64,000 nt of DNA from assembly GCF_015694405.1 (NCBI RefSeq), contig NZ_JADQDB010000003.1:186001-250000 (forward strand), read 5' to 3'. The translations under genes and the position numbers were made by a program. This DNA comes from Pelagibacterium limicola (GTDB lineage Bacteria; Pseudomonadota; Alphaproteobacteria; Rhizobiales; Devosiaceae). Positions within the stretch are counted from its first letter, which is position 1. Each line of letters begins with the position of its first letter. Below, in pieces: positions 33,127-41,646 of this stretch. A model generated the notes under the pieces. It had not been told where the DNA came from and made no database searches. It saw only the letters and a list, made by a program, of their open reading frames with translations.

Positions 33127-35190
33127 TCAAGCGACTTCGGACTGCGTGGAACCGCTCGTCGCCATAAGGACCTGAGAAAAGCCCAGCGCATCGATCTCTT
33201 TGCGCGTGCTCTCCGCATTGGCGCCCTCGGCCGCGATCAGCACACAAGTGCTCTCCGACCCGGCAAATAACGGCAATGCCGATGTCATGCCAACCTTACC
33301 GGTCACCACAACCACCGCTTCGTAAATGTCATCCAGCGCATCGACCAGTGTCGCCGCCCGTTCGGTGTTGCGCTGCAAGGCGGCACCCTGTCCCCATGGC
33401 ACGAAGGCGAACCGCTGTTCGACACCGCGATGGACGACATCGCCGAAATCGGCCTCCTCGGCGCAAAGATCAGTGAGACCGAGCTCTATTCCCTGCTGGC
33501 GGCTGGCAGCATCTATTTCGGCGACGGAGTGTCCATTGTCGATCAGGCGCGCGCTGAGCCGTTCTGCGAAGGACATGCTCTCCTTCCAGCTGTCCAGGGA
33601 AGCAATGACCACGCGACGGACGGTGCCGGCCAGTACGGTGGCGACCAGCGACTCCAGTTCAACTTCGGTGCGGCTGGGTGGGGCGCCGGTTATCCGGATC
33701 GGTTCGGGTTCCGCCTCTGGTTCGGTTTCAGGAGCAGGCTCCAATTCCGGAGGAAGCGGCTCTGCAAGCGGAGGCGTCTCGAAAGCATCTTCAGCGCGGG
33801 GATTCGGCCCAGGGCGTTCAACGAGCGCACGCCCGGAAAGCAATTCGCGAAAGATGATCGTGCCCACTTGCAGCGTCACCGAAACGAAGGCCAGGGCGAT
33901 GAGAATCAGCGAGGTCTTGGGCGACACAGGTGAAACCGATGGAGCTGCCTGGCTGACGATGCGCACGTCCGGCAACACAGCGGTCGCATCGGTGCGCGCT
34001 AGCGCCTCCGAATGGCGGATCAGATAGGCATTGAGGAGATCCCGCTGGGCCGCGGCTTCCCGTTCGAGTTCGGCGAGCGTCACGCCTTCGCGGGTTGCCG
34101 ATCCCGCCGCCACTTTCGCGCGAGCAAGCTCGTCTTCGAGCGATCGCACCAAATCTGCTTCAATCTGCGCCTGGCGTTCGAGAGCTTCTGCAACACGGCG
34201 GCCCTCGGCAGTAATCTGGCTGTTGATCTCGCCGATTTGGGCGTCCAGCGCGCGAATAGTCGGATGGTTGGAGAGCAGGGTGGACGATCGCTGCGCCCGC
34301 TCCCCCTGCAAACGCGCCATCTCGTTACTCAGCTGCTGAACCACCGGAGAGGCCTGTACTTCTGTCACGCCACTGACCGACTGCCCCGACTGAAGCAATG
34401 AGCGGATGAGTTGCGCGCGGGTTTCTGCAGCGCTGCGTCGCTCGGCAGCGGCGGTGATCTGGGCAGTATAGTTGGAAAGCTGCTGATCGACGATGCTGGT
34501 GTTGTTGGCCCCCATGAAGAGATCATTCTGAACGCGGAACTCCGCCACGCGCCGCTCGGCCTCGGCGACGCGGGCGCGCAGCCCGTCGATTTCCTGTTCG
34601 AGCCAGGCCGTGGCTTCGCGCGTGTCGGAGATCTGCTGCCCCGCCCGACGGTTGACGTGGACGGTCGCAAACGTGTTGGCAACGCGTGCTGCGAGTTCGG
34701 GATCCTGAGATCGGAACGCGACGGAAACGAGCCGGGAATTGCGCTCCTGGGCGACCGTCAGATTGTCGTTGACCGCGTTGATGATTCCCTGCTCGCTCGG
34801 CCTCCCGCGGAGCCCGAAAAGCGACAGGATTCCCCCACTCGCTGCAAACTCTGGAACGTCGCGCAAGCCAGTCTCCTCGATCACGGCGACAATCGTGTCG
34901 CGCGATTTGATGAGCTCAATCTGGCTGGCGACGGTCGCCTCGTCGACAATGGCTGCGGAACCGAGGGGGTCGTTGGTCGCCCGCGTGAATGCGTTGGAAC
35001 GCGGCTCGATCAAAAGCCCCGCCGACGACTCGTAGAGCCGCGGCACGAACAACAAGACGGCAAATGTCGCGGCGCACAAGATCAGCGTGACGAGCATGAC
35101 CCGCACCACGCGCCTGAGCACCGCGGCGACCACGATCCCGATGTCGATACTGGCGTCCCGCTGGTCGGCCGGAGGCGCGGCAATACTCAT
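33127..35190 (-). CDS. Wzz/GumC-like polysaccharide co-polymerase with degenerate BY-kinase-like domain
   Basis: A 687-residue inner-membrane protein controlling chain length or export of exopolysaccharide. A first membrane helix (about 32-52, VMLVTLILCAATFAVLLFVP) is followed by the Wzz domain (LIEPRSNAFTRA) and a long periplasmic coiled coil (about 180-400, rich in Ala, Arg, Glu). A second membrane helix lies near 430-450. The cytoplasmic tail has an acidic Pro/Glu stretch, then about 180 residues that look like a tyrosine autokinase fold. The Walker A is replaced by ASLDSWKESMS and the Walker B aspartates are missing, so it is unlikely to bind ATP. It is divergent from the Wza-like gene. 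Confidence 0.87.
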   Translation of the reverse strand: MSIAAPPADQRDASIDIGIVVAAVLRRVVRVMLVTLILCAATFAVLLFVPRLYESSAGLLIEPRSNAFTRATNDPLGSAAIVDEATVASQIELIKSRDTIVAVIEETGLRDVPEFAASGGILSLFGLRGRPSEQGIINAVNDNLTVAQERNSRLVSVAFRSQDPELAARVANTFATVHVNRRAGQQISDTREATAWLEQEIDGLRARVAEAERRVAEFRVQNDLFMGANNTSIVDQQLSNYTAQITAAAERRSAAETRAQLIRSLLQSGQSVSGVTEVQASPVVQQLSNEMARLQGERAQRSSTLLSNHPTIRALDAQIGEINSQITAEGRRVAEALERQAQIEADLVRSLEDELARAKVAAGSATREGVTLAELEREAAAQRDLLNAYLIRHSEALARTDATAVLPDVRIVSQAAPSVSPVSPKTSLILIALAFVSVTLQVGTIIFRELLSGRALVERPGPNPRAEDAFETPPLAEPLPPELEPAPETEPEAEPEPIRITGAPPSRTEVELESLVATVLAGTVRRVVIASLDSWKESMSFAERLSARLIDNGHSVAEIDAASRQQGIELGLTDLCAEEADFGDVVHRGVEQRFAFVPWGQGAALQRNTERAATLVDALDDIYEAVVVVTGKVGMTSALPLFAGSESTCVLIAAEGANAESTRKEIDALGFSQVLMATSGSTQSEVA

Positions 35191-35330
35191 AACTGGGCCC
35201 CTGAGTGAAGCCCCTTTATGGGCGCTGCATGGTAAGCATTCGGTTAAAATCCGGGCCCGCCGTCAGCCGATAAGGAGATTCTTAACTATAACATGGGACT
35301 CCTGTCCGCATTATCTGAACGGGTTGTGCC

Positions 35331-35882
35331 ATGCGTATTGCCAGATGGTTCCTGCTGCTGTTGCCGCTGCTTGCGGCAGCGTGTGCGCATGGACGACCGG
35401 CGACCTACCTTGTCGAGCAAACAGGCCCCTATGCGCTCGACAGCGGGGATGTGTTGCGTGTGACTGTCTATGGCGAACAGGACCTGACCAATACTTACCG
35501 GATCGACGATGCCGGCGCGATCGCGATGCCTCTGGTTGGGACGGTGGCGGCCCGCGGCAAAACCACCGAAATGGTGGCCCGCGGCATTACCGGGGCACTT
35601 GCAAACGGCTTCATGCGGAGCCCAAACGTTGCCGTGGAAGTTGCTGAATACAGGCCTTATTTCATCCAGGGCGCTGTCCGTAACTCTGGCCAGTTTACCT
35701 ATGTCTACGGCATGACGGTGCGGGCGGCGATCAGTACGGCCGGTGGCCATACTGAAACGGCAAATCGCGACAGCGCCGTCGTCTATCGCCGGCAGGGCCA
35801 TGAAATGGTCAAAGGTACGGTCGGGCTGGACTTCCCAATCCTCCCCGGAGATACCATCGTCATCTCCCAGCGCTGGCTTTGA
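35331..35882 (+). CDS. Polysaccharide export outer-membrane lipoprotein (Wza-like)
   Basis: A 183-residue periplasmic/outer-membrane lipoprotein. It has a lipoprotein signal (LLLLPLLAAACAHG, Cys18 as lipidation site), a Poly_export domain (GPYALDSGDVLRVTVYGEQDL and PLVGTVAARGKT), then a SLBB-like segment (YFIQGAVRNSGQFTYVYGMT). It is shorter than Escherichia coli Wza (about 380 residues), as is common for rhizobial export proteins. It starts the plus-strand half of the exopolysaccharide locus and overlaps the next gene region closely. It should form the outer-membrane part of the export channel with the Wzz-like protein. Confidence 0.9.
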   Translation: MRIARWFLLLLPLLAAACAHGRPATYLVEQTGPYALDSGDVLRVTVYGEQDLTNTYRIDDAGAIAMPLVGTVAARGKTTEMVARGITGALANGFMRSPNVAVEVAEYRPYFIQGAVRNSGQFTYVYGMTVRAAISTAGGHTETANRDSAVVYRRQGHEMVKGTVGLDFPILPGDTIVISQRWL

Positions 35883-35887
35883 GGCCA

Positions 35888-36991
35888 ATGCGCATTTTAC
35901 AGATCATGCGTGCGCCGGTTGGCGGGCTTTTCCGGCATGTGGCCGATCTCACCGAGGCGCTTGCCGGCATGGGGCATGAGGTTGGGGTGGTCGTGGACAG
36001 CCTCGCCGGCGATGCGCAGACCGAGGCTCGCCTAGCGGCACTGAGCGCATTCGCAACGTTCGGCATTCACCGCATGCCGATGCCGCGCGTTCTCGGCGTC
36101 CAGGACGTCATCACACCCTTACGCATCCGCAAGCTCGCCCGGGATCTCGGCGTCACGATCCTTCACGGGCATGGTGCCAAGGGCGGGTTCGGAGCGAGGC
36201 TTGCGCGGGTCGGCAACAGCAGGGTCTCGGCCCTCTATACGCCGCATGGCGGGGTGTTGCATTTCGATACCCGAAGCGCATCGGGGGCCGTTTTCATGGC
36301 CATCGAACGTTCTCTGCTTGGAGCGACCGATGCCATCATATTCGAGAGTGCTTACGGGCAGCGGGTCTTTGCCGAAAAGATCGCCGCGCCCCGCTGCCGC
36401 AACGCCGTGATACACAATGGTCTGCGCAAGGCCGAATTCGAGATGGTGACCCCCGCTGCGGACGCTGCCGATTTCGTTTTTGTGGGAGAGCTGCGGCTAC
36501 TCAAGGGCATCGATCTGCTCGTCGCCGCACTGGCTCAGCTCGACCGCCCCGCGACGCTGGTCATGGCGGGCGCTGGGCCTGATGAAGATCATCTCAGGGC
36601 GCTGATCGCACAACATGGTCTGGCCGACCGCGTATCTCTTGCCGGGGTCCAGCCCGCTCGATCGATGTTTGCCGCTGGCAAGTGTGTGGTTGTTCCCTCG
36701 CGAGCAGAATCGCTGCCCTACATCGTGCTTGAGGCCGCCGCCGCCGGGCGCCCTCTCATTGCCACCGATGTCGGCGGGATAGCTGAAATCTTCGGCCCGA
36801 CGTCCCCTGCCCTGATCGCCCCTGACGCGACGGACGCGCTCCGCTATGCCATGCAATCTTGGCTCGACAGCCCGGCGAAAATGGAAACCGATGCCGGTCT
36901 GCGCCGCGCTCACATCGCCGAGCACTTTTCGGTCGAGCGAATGGCGACGGACATCGCCACGCTCTATGCGGCGCTCGCAAAGCACGAGTAG
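35888..36991 (+). CDS. Glycosyltransferase family 4 protein
   Basis: A 367-residue GT-B fold glycosyltransferase for exopolysaccharide repeat-unit assembly at the inner membrane. The acceptor domain begins MRILQIMRAPVGGLFRHVADL, cited in part, with HGHGAKGGFGARLARV. The GT4 donor domain contains FVGELRLLKGIDLLVAAL, the GAGPDE motif and the signature PSRAESLPYIVLEAAAAG with EAAAAGRPLIATDVGGI. I prefer the ATG at 35888, four bases after GAGG; an in-frame TTG at 35879 is an alternative. It follows the Wza-like gene at once. Sugar specificity is unknown. Confidence 0.9.
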   Translation: MRILQIMRAPVGGLFRHVADLTEALAGMGHEVGVVVDSLAGDAQTEARLAALSAFATFGIHRMPMPRVLGVQDVITPLRIRKLARDLGVTILHGHGAKGGFGARLARVGNSRVSALYTPHGGVLHFDTRSASGAVFMAIERSLLGATDAIIFESAYGQRVFAEKIAAPRCRNAVIHNGLRKAEFEMVTPAADAADFVFVGELRLLKGIDLLVAALAQLDRPATLVMAGAGPDEDHLRALIAQHGLADRVSLAGVQPARSMFAAGKCVVVPSRAESLPYIVLEAAAAGRPLIATDVGGIAEIFGPTSPALIAPDATDALRYAMQSWLDSPAKMETDAGLRRAHIAEHFSVERMATDIATLYAALAKHE

Positions 36992-37078
36992 CCGAGGATT
37001 AGCCGGCGCTTTTCACCGAGTTTTCATACCTCGCGCGCCATTATTCCCGGCCAAAAGTCCTAGAAGCAGGCGTTCCCT

Positions 37079-38596
37079 ATGTTCCGGGTCGATCCCAAGC
37101 AAGCCGTTATCAACCATCTCAATAACGGCAGCACAAAAACTGCCGGTCAGCTCTCTCCCGAAGCGGAAGCGATTGCCTCGCGTCCGGTCGAGGCGGGCTA
37201 TTCCCATACGGTTATTTCCGGCTTTGCACAGATCGCCGAAGCCGCCATTCTTGCGGTGATCGGACTTGTCCTGTTCGGGACATATGTCGGAGGGACGACG
37301 CCAGAGTTTTACATCCCGCTCATCCTGGGCGCGGTCTTTCTCGCCAACGTCGCGTTTAACCTTTCGCGAACCCACCGGATGCCGGCCTATCGTACGATGG
37401 CAAAGCAGCTCCTGCGGGTGCTGGGCGGCTGGACGGTCGTCTTCTTCGTTCTCATGGTCGGGCTGTTCCTGTTCAAAGCCAGCGATATGGTTTCGCGGGT
37501 CTGGTTGATCGGATGGTACGTCGCCGGTGCAGCGGGTCTGGTGGCCTTCCGCCTGGCCCTCCGTCATTTGGTGATGCGTTGGTCTGCGTCGGGGCAACTT
37601 AAGCGGCGTACCGTCATCGTCGGTGGCGGCGAGGCCGCGGCCGCTTTGATCGAGGCGATCAACAACAGCGCCAGCGGCGACATCGAGCTCGTGGGGCTGT
37701 TCGACGATCGCGAAGGCGAACGTTCGCCCAACGAAATCAAGGGGCTGCGCAAGCTGGGTCGGGTGCCCGATCTCGTCGAGTTCTCACGCCGCGCCAAAAT
37801 TGACCTCGTCATCGTCTCGATGCCGCTTTCGGCCGAAGCGCGCGTCCTCGAGATGCTGCGCCAGCTCTGGGTTCTTCCCGTCGATATCCGCCTCTCGGCG
37901 CATATGAGCAAGCTGCGCTTTACCGACAAGACCTATTCCTATGTCGGTGATCTACCGGTCTTCGACATGGCCGATCGGCCGATTTCGGACTGGAACCTCG
38001 TTTTTAAATGGGTGTTCGACAAGGCAGTGGCGCTCATGGCGCTCGTCCTCCTGTCCCCCTTGATGGTCGGAACGGCAATCGCGATCAAGCTGACGAGCAA
38101 AGGGCCGGTTTTCTTCCGCCAGAAGCGTCACGGGTTCAACAACGAGCTGATCGAGATCTTCAAGTTCCGTTCGATGTACACTGACATGTCGGATGCAAAG
38201 GCTTCAAAACTGGTGACGCGCGACGACCCGCGCGTGACCGCGGTGGGACGTTTCATCCGCAAGACCTCCATCGATGAATTGCCGCAGCTTTTCAACGTGC
38301 TGCGGGGTGAGCTTTCCATCGTTGGCCCGCGTCCCCATGCGCTTGAAGCCAAGGCGGCCAATACGCTCTACCACGAGGCCGTTGACGGCTACTTCGCCCG
38401 TCACAAGGTCAAGCCAGGCATCACCGGCTGGGCGCAGATCAATGGCTGGCGCGGGGAAACCGATACGGTCGAAAAGATCATGCAGCGCGTGGATCACGAT
38501 CTCTACTACATCGAGAACTGGTCGGTGCTGCTCGATCTTTACATTCTCATCATGACACCGGTATCGCTCGTCACCAAAAGCGAGAATGCATTTTGA
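37079..38596 (+). CDS. Undecaprenyl-phosphate sugar-1-phosphate transferase (WcaJ/ExoY-like)
   Basis: A 505-residue inner-membrane enzyme that starts repeat-unit synthesis by moving glucose- or galactose-1-phosphate onto undecaprenyl phosphate. The N-terminal half has four membrane helices (about 50-155) and a CoA-binding-like Rossmann region (RTVIVGGGEAAAALIEAI). The C-terminal catalytic domain (about 310-500) has KWVFDKAVALMALVLLSPLM, FFRQKRHGFN, KFRSMYTDMSD and SIDELPQLFNVLRGELSIVGPRPH (each cited in part). This five-helix layout is that of WcaJ-type enzymes. Its stop overlaps the following TTG start by four bases. Confidence 0.92.
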   Translation: MFRVDPKQAVINHLNNGSTKTAGQLSPEAEAIASRPVEAGYSHTVISGFAQIAEAAILAVIGLVLFGTYVGGTTPEFYIPLILGAVFLANVAFNLSRTHRMPAYRTMAKQLLRVLGGWTVVFFVLMVGLFLFKASDMVSRVWLIGWYVAGAAGLVAFRLALRHLVMRWSASGQLKRRTVIVGGGEAAAALIEAINNSASGDIELVGLFDDREGERSPNEIKGLRKLGRVPDLVEFSRRAKIDLVIVSMPLSAEARVLEMLRQLWVLPVDIRLSAHMSKLRFTDKTYSYVGDLPVFDMADRPISDWNLVFKWVFDKAVALMALVLLSPLMVGTAIAIKLTSKGPVFFRQKRHGFNNELIEIFKFRSMYTDMSDAKASKLVTRDDPRVTAVGRFIRKTSIDELPQLFNVLRGELSIVGPRPHALEAKAANTLYHEAVDGYFARHKVKPGITGWAQINGWRGETDTVEKIMQRVDHDLYYIENWSVLLDLYILIMTPVSLVTKSENAF

Positions 38597-39867
38597 CAAC
38601 GGCAATCCCGGCCGGGGAAACCGATACCCGCGCTTTGGGACGGGCATTCCTTTCGGCCCGGATGCAGGGGCTGCTCAAGGTTCTGGTCACCGTCTGGATT
38701 TTTTCCGGCGCGTTCGTCCTCATTGAGCCTTCTCCTTACGAGGTAACCTTTCTCGCTGCGTTCGCCGTCGCGCTGGCCGGGGGCCTGAAGCTGCACCGCG
38801 ATACGCTGCCACTGCTGGCCCTCATCCTGCTTTTTGCGCCCTTTGCGATGATCGCGGTGTTCCAGGTCCGTTTCATGGACGTCTCGGATGCCCTGCTCTT
38901 CACGCTGGTCACCATCTTCCTGATGATTACCAGTTACTTCGCCGCCAATTTCGTGGCGCAGTCGCCCTTCTCCAATATGCGGCTGATCGGCAATGCCTAT
39001 ATCACGGCTGCCCTCATCGCTTCGGTGGTCGGAACACTGGCTTATCTCGGCCTCCTGCCCGGCGAAGGCGTGTTCCTGCTCTATGGCCGGGCCAAGGCGT
39101 TCTTCAAGGATCCTAACGTCTTCGGGCCTTTTCTCATTCTCCCTGCGATGTTCCTCCTGCAGCGGGCCCTGCTCGGCACCCCCAGGCGAGCCTTGATCGG
39201 GGGAGCACTTTACATGGTGTTGTTCGTTGGGGTGTTCGTCTCGTTCTCGCGCGGGGCGTGGGGCCATTTCGCCGCGTCTTCGGCGATGGTGTTCTTCCTG
39301 TGCTTTTTTCTCGAAGCGCGTGCGCAGGACAAGGTGCGGATGCTGCTCCTGGCCGTCGGGGGCGTGATGGTGTTCGCCGCCGCTCTCATGGTTCTGCTCA
39401 GCATCGATTCGGTCGCCGAACTGTTCGTCCATCGCTTCTCGCTCACCCAGAGCTACGACACTGGCGAAACCGGGCGATTTGGTCGGATCGGCTACGCGCT
39501 CGACCTTGCACTGTCCAATCCCTGGGGCATCGGACCGCTGGAGTTTTCTTTCCTCAAGATCGTCGAGCTTCCCCACAACACGTATATCAACGTCATCCAC
39601 GCCTATGGCTGGGGCGGCGCCCTAGCTTACTTCAGTCTCGTGGTCTGGACGGCGTGGCGAAGTGTCTCGACCCTCTCACGGCGTTCGCCCAATCGCCTGC
39701 TCCTGATCCCGGTCTTTTCGACCGCGATACCGCTGTTCATGTTGGCCGGGATCATCGATACCGACCACTGGCGGCACTGGTTCCTGGTCGTCGGGCTCGT
39801 TTGGGGCATTACAGCCGGCTACGACACGATCACCGCTGACCAACGGCAGGGGCGCCCGCTGATATAG
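38593..39867 (+). CDS. O-antigen ligase/polymerase family membrane protein (Wzy-like)
   Basis: A 424-residue polytopic membrane protein with about ten helices, starting from TTG at 38593 inside the previous stop. It has the Wzy_C signature region KAFFKDPNVFGPFLILPAMF and FVSFSRGAWGHFAA, and a large periplasmic loop with ETGRFGRIGYAL and HNTYINVIHAYGWGGAL. It should polymerise, or ligate, the exopolysaccharide repeat unit in the periplasm. It is the last gene of the plus-strand polysaccharide operon. No Wzx flippase is visible in this window. Confidence 0.88.
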   Translation: MTTAIPAGETDTRALGRAFLSARMQGLLKVLVTVWIFSGAFVLIEPSPYEVTFLAAFAVALAGGLKLHRDTLPLLALILLFAPFAMIAVFQVRFMDVSDALLFTLVTIFLMITSYFAANFVAQSPFSNMRLIGNAYITAALIASVVGTLAYLGLLPGEGVFLLYGRAKAFFKDPNVFGPFLILPAMFLLQRALLGTPRRALIGGALYMVLFVGVFVSFSRGAWGHFAASSAMVFFLCFFLEARAQDKVRMLLLAVGGVMVFAAALMVLLSIDSVAELFVHRFSLTQSYDTGETGRFGRIGYALDLALSNPWGIGPLEFSFLKIVELPHNTYINVIHAYGWGGALAYFSLVVWTAWRSVSTLSRRSPNRLLLIPVFSTAIPLFMLAGIIDTDHWRHWFLVVGLVWGITAGYDTITADQRQGRPLI

Positions 39868-39874
39868 CAGCGGT

Positions 39875-40045
39875 TCAGGCCGTAATTCTGCGAATGAGCC
39901 AGAGAATGCCAACGACGGCTGCGGCGGCGACCAATATCCAGAACAGTACGAACAGAGCCACCGCGCCCAGTATTGCGCCGAGCGCATCCCAAAAGCCCAG
40001 GGTTCCGATCAGCAGCGCAAGCAGGAGAATGAAAATGATGGGCAT
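39875..40045 (-). CDS. Small hydrophobic membrane protein (56 aa)
   Basis: A 56-residue protein made almost entirely of two hydrophobic helices (PIIFILLLALLIGTLGF and LFVLFWILVAAAAVVGILWL) with a basic end (IRRITA). I place the start at the ATG at 40045, preceded by a purine-rich GGAG region. The remainder of a longer frame to 40222 crosses the tRNA gene and is not credible. Similar tiny membrane proteins of unknown role are common in this order. It converges on the polysaccharide operon with a seven-base gap. Confidence 0.65.
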   Translation of the reverse strand: MPIIFILLLALLIGTLGFWDALGAILGAVALFVLFWILVAAAAVVGILWLIRRITA

Positions 40046-40179
40046 GCCCCCGATACTCCTCTGTGAGTGTCCGTTACGGAACGGGGAACTGCCGCAGCGA
40101 GTTCCCGTTTCAGCCATCCCCATTAATCGCAATTGCGCTCTTGAACTCCTCGCCGCGATTATATAGGTGAAGTGCCAGT

Positions 40180-40256
40180 CGGGGCGTAGCGCAGCCTGGT
40201 AGCGCATTTGTCTGGGGGACAAAGGGTCGTCGGTTCAAATCCGGCCGCTCCGACCA
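40180..40256 (+). tRNA. tRNA-Pro (anticodon GGG)
   Basis: A complete 77-base tRNA with encoded CCA. The acceptor stem pairs CGGGGCG with CGCTCCG (one G-U pair), the D arm is GCGCAGCCTGGTAGCGC, the anticodon stem TTTGT/ACAAA encloses the loop CTGGGGG (anticodon GGG, proline), and the T arm contains GGTTCAAATCC. A terminator-like hairpin follows at once. No duplicated 3' end that would mark an integration site was noticed downstream. Confidence 0.97.
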
Positions 40257-40260
40257 TTCA

Positions 40261-40287
40261 AACCCCACGGGGATCCGTGGGGTTTTG
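40261..40287 (+). terminator. Intrinsic terminator of tRNA-Pro
   Basis: A perfect stem, CCCCACGG (40263-40270) and CCGTGGGG (40275-40282), with a GGAT loop, is followed by TTTTGT. It begins seven bases after the tRNA CCA end. Confidence 0.85.
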
Positions 40288-40457
40288 TCGTTTCTGGCAA
40301 CAGCTTTCATCTTGGCCACCTTTCCCCTCCGGCTGCTCGAACAGGGCTCCTCCGCCTGCACTTGGCCTCCTCATCCGCTCCTGCCTGTCGCAACCAATCC
40401 CGGGATTCTGCATTTTCTGTGCAACGGGGGGTTTCTTACTGGTCACAGGAGAACCCA

Positions 40458-40955
40458 ATGAATACCTTTGTAAAGCTCTTTGCTTCGGCAGCTCTTCTCG
40501 CTTCTTCTTCAACCGCCGTGCTCGCGCAGGCCGATGCCGGTGTAGGCGTGTCTGGTGACGTCGATGTGGAAGTCGGTGTCGGCGGCGAAGCCGGCACAAA
40601 CGCGTCGGGAAATGCCAAGGCATCCGGCCATGGCGAAACCAACTACGGCTCGATCATCTCAAGCCTGCGCACGTCCGGCGTGACCGCGGCCGACATCGAG
40701 GGCCTCGATGCGACTGCCAGCATCCGGATCATCGCCCTTTCCGATATCCGGGGCAACGCAGCCGCAAATGCCTCCGCTTTGGATGCAGCTCTCGGTTCGC
40801 TTGAAACCTCAATCGCCGACATTCGCGCCGCGCTGGGTGCCAGCGCAGCAATTTCGGCTGCACTCGAGGCTGAAGGTTACACGGTTGACGACGTCGTGGC
40901 GGTAACCGTCGAGGGTGGCGCCAGCGTCACCATCATCGTGGACGACGCGGCCTGA
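40458..40955 (+). CDS. Secreted protein of unknown function, Ala/Gly/Asp-rich (165 aa)
   Basis: A 165-residue exported protein. The ATG at 40458 has AGGAGA upstream and opens a clear Sec signal peptide (FVKLFASAALLASSSTAVLAQ, cleavage after AQ). The mature N-terminus is a low-complexity Gly/Val/Asp stretch (GVGVSGDVDVEVGVGGEAG). The rest is Ala-rich and probably helical, with repeated ALDAALGSLETSIADIRAALG-like segments, and ends in VTVEGGASVTIIVDDAA. I know no family for it. It is a single gene, followed by a perfect GC-rich hairpin at 40974-40996. Confidence 0.78.
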   Translation: MNTFVKLFASAALLASSSTAVLAQADAGVGVSGDVDVEVGVGGEAGTNASGNAKASGHGETNYGSIISSLRTSGVTAADIEGLDATASIRIIALSDIRGNAAANASALDAALGSLETSIADIRAALGASAAISAALEAEGYTVDDVVAVTVEGGASVTIIVDDAA

Positions 40956-40973
40956 TCGGCGTCTTGATAACAC

Positions 40974-40996
40974 GGGGCGCTCCACCGGAGCGCCCC
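40974..40996 (+). terminator. GC-rich hairpin after the secreted-protein gene
   Basis: A perfect 10-base inverted repeat, GGGGCGCTCC (40974-40983) and GGAGCGCCCC (40987-40996), with an ACC loop, sits 18 bases after the stop codon. There is no T-run, so termination may be imperfect. Confidence 0.55.
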
Positions 40997-41103
40997 CGAC
41001 ATCCGCTAGTCCGAATACTGGGCCGCACTCACAAAATCCAGTTGCGACTTTCCAATGAGATGCCATCTTTAGGCTCGGTAAGCCGGAATGCGAGGAGGAA
41101 GCA

Positions 41104-41577
41104 ATGCGGCGGATATATACCATCGGACTGGGTGTTGCCGTGGCGTTGGCCGCGAGTTCCATTAACGCCCAGGAAGATCTTCAATGGATCGGACATTCGG
41201 ACGAATACGGCGCTTCGCTGGTGTATGGCGTTCCGGAAACGGGTTTTGCACCGCTTGCCTTTTATTGCGAGCGTGGAAACAGCGAAGTGATTTTCTCCTA
41301 CGAGTTTGAACCGATTGACGCGCGGGACGGCGTCGAAGTCATCGTGCTGCTTCAGGCCGGTGACCTTGAGGTACCTATCGAAACCACCGGCCTGCGGCTC
41401 GAGATGGACGATCTCTTCATCCTCGAGGGCATGTCCGTGCTCGACGAGCGGCTGGCGGACCTCCTGACATCCCGGGGCACGCTTTACGTGTTCGTCGAGG
41501 ATGGCACCGCGGAGTATCCCCTCGATTGGGCCCGGGAGGCGGCCGAGGGAATGCTTTCGACCTGCGCGAATTTCTGA
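41104..41577 (+). CDS. Secreted protein of unknown function (157 aa)
   Basis: A 157-residue exported protein with a GAGGAA ribosome-binding site. The Sec signal is MRRIYTIGLGVAVALAASSI with cleavage after NAQ. The mature part is acidic and beta-rich (APLAFYCERGNSEVIFSYEF, VEVIVLLQAGDLEVPIETTG), with two cysteines (in FYCERG and at the C-terminal STCANF) that could form a disulfide. The pattern is like small periplasmic proteins of unknown function in Hyphomicrobiales. It appears to be a single gene. Confidence 0.78.
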   Translation: MRRIYTIGLGVAVALAASSINAQEDLQWIGHSDEYGASLVYGVPETGFAPLAFYCERGNSEVIFSYEFEPIDARDGVEVIVLLQAGDLEVPIETTGLRLEMDDLFILEGMSVLDERLADLLTSRGTLYVFVEDGTAEYPLDWAREAAEGMLSTCANF

Positions 41578-41646
41578 CACGAGGAACCTTGCCTTCCACA
41601 TACGCCGCCTTGATAAGAGTGCGGAAAGCGCTGGGGGTACGGGTTG

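Noticed and set aside
40180-40256. tRNA-Pro as an attachment site of a genomic island
   Set aside because: No integrase gene and no second copy of the tRNA 3' end were seen in the following 20 kb.
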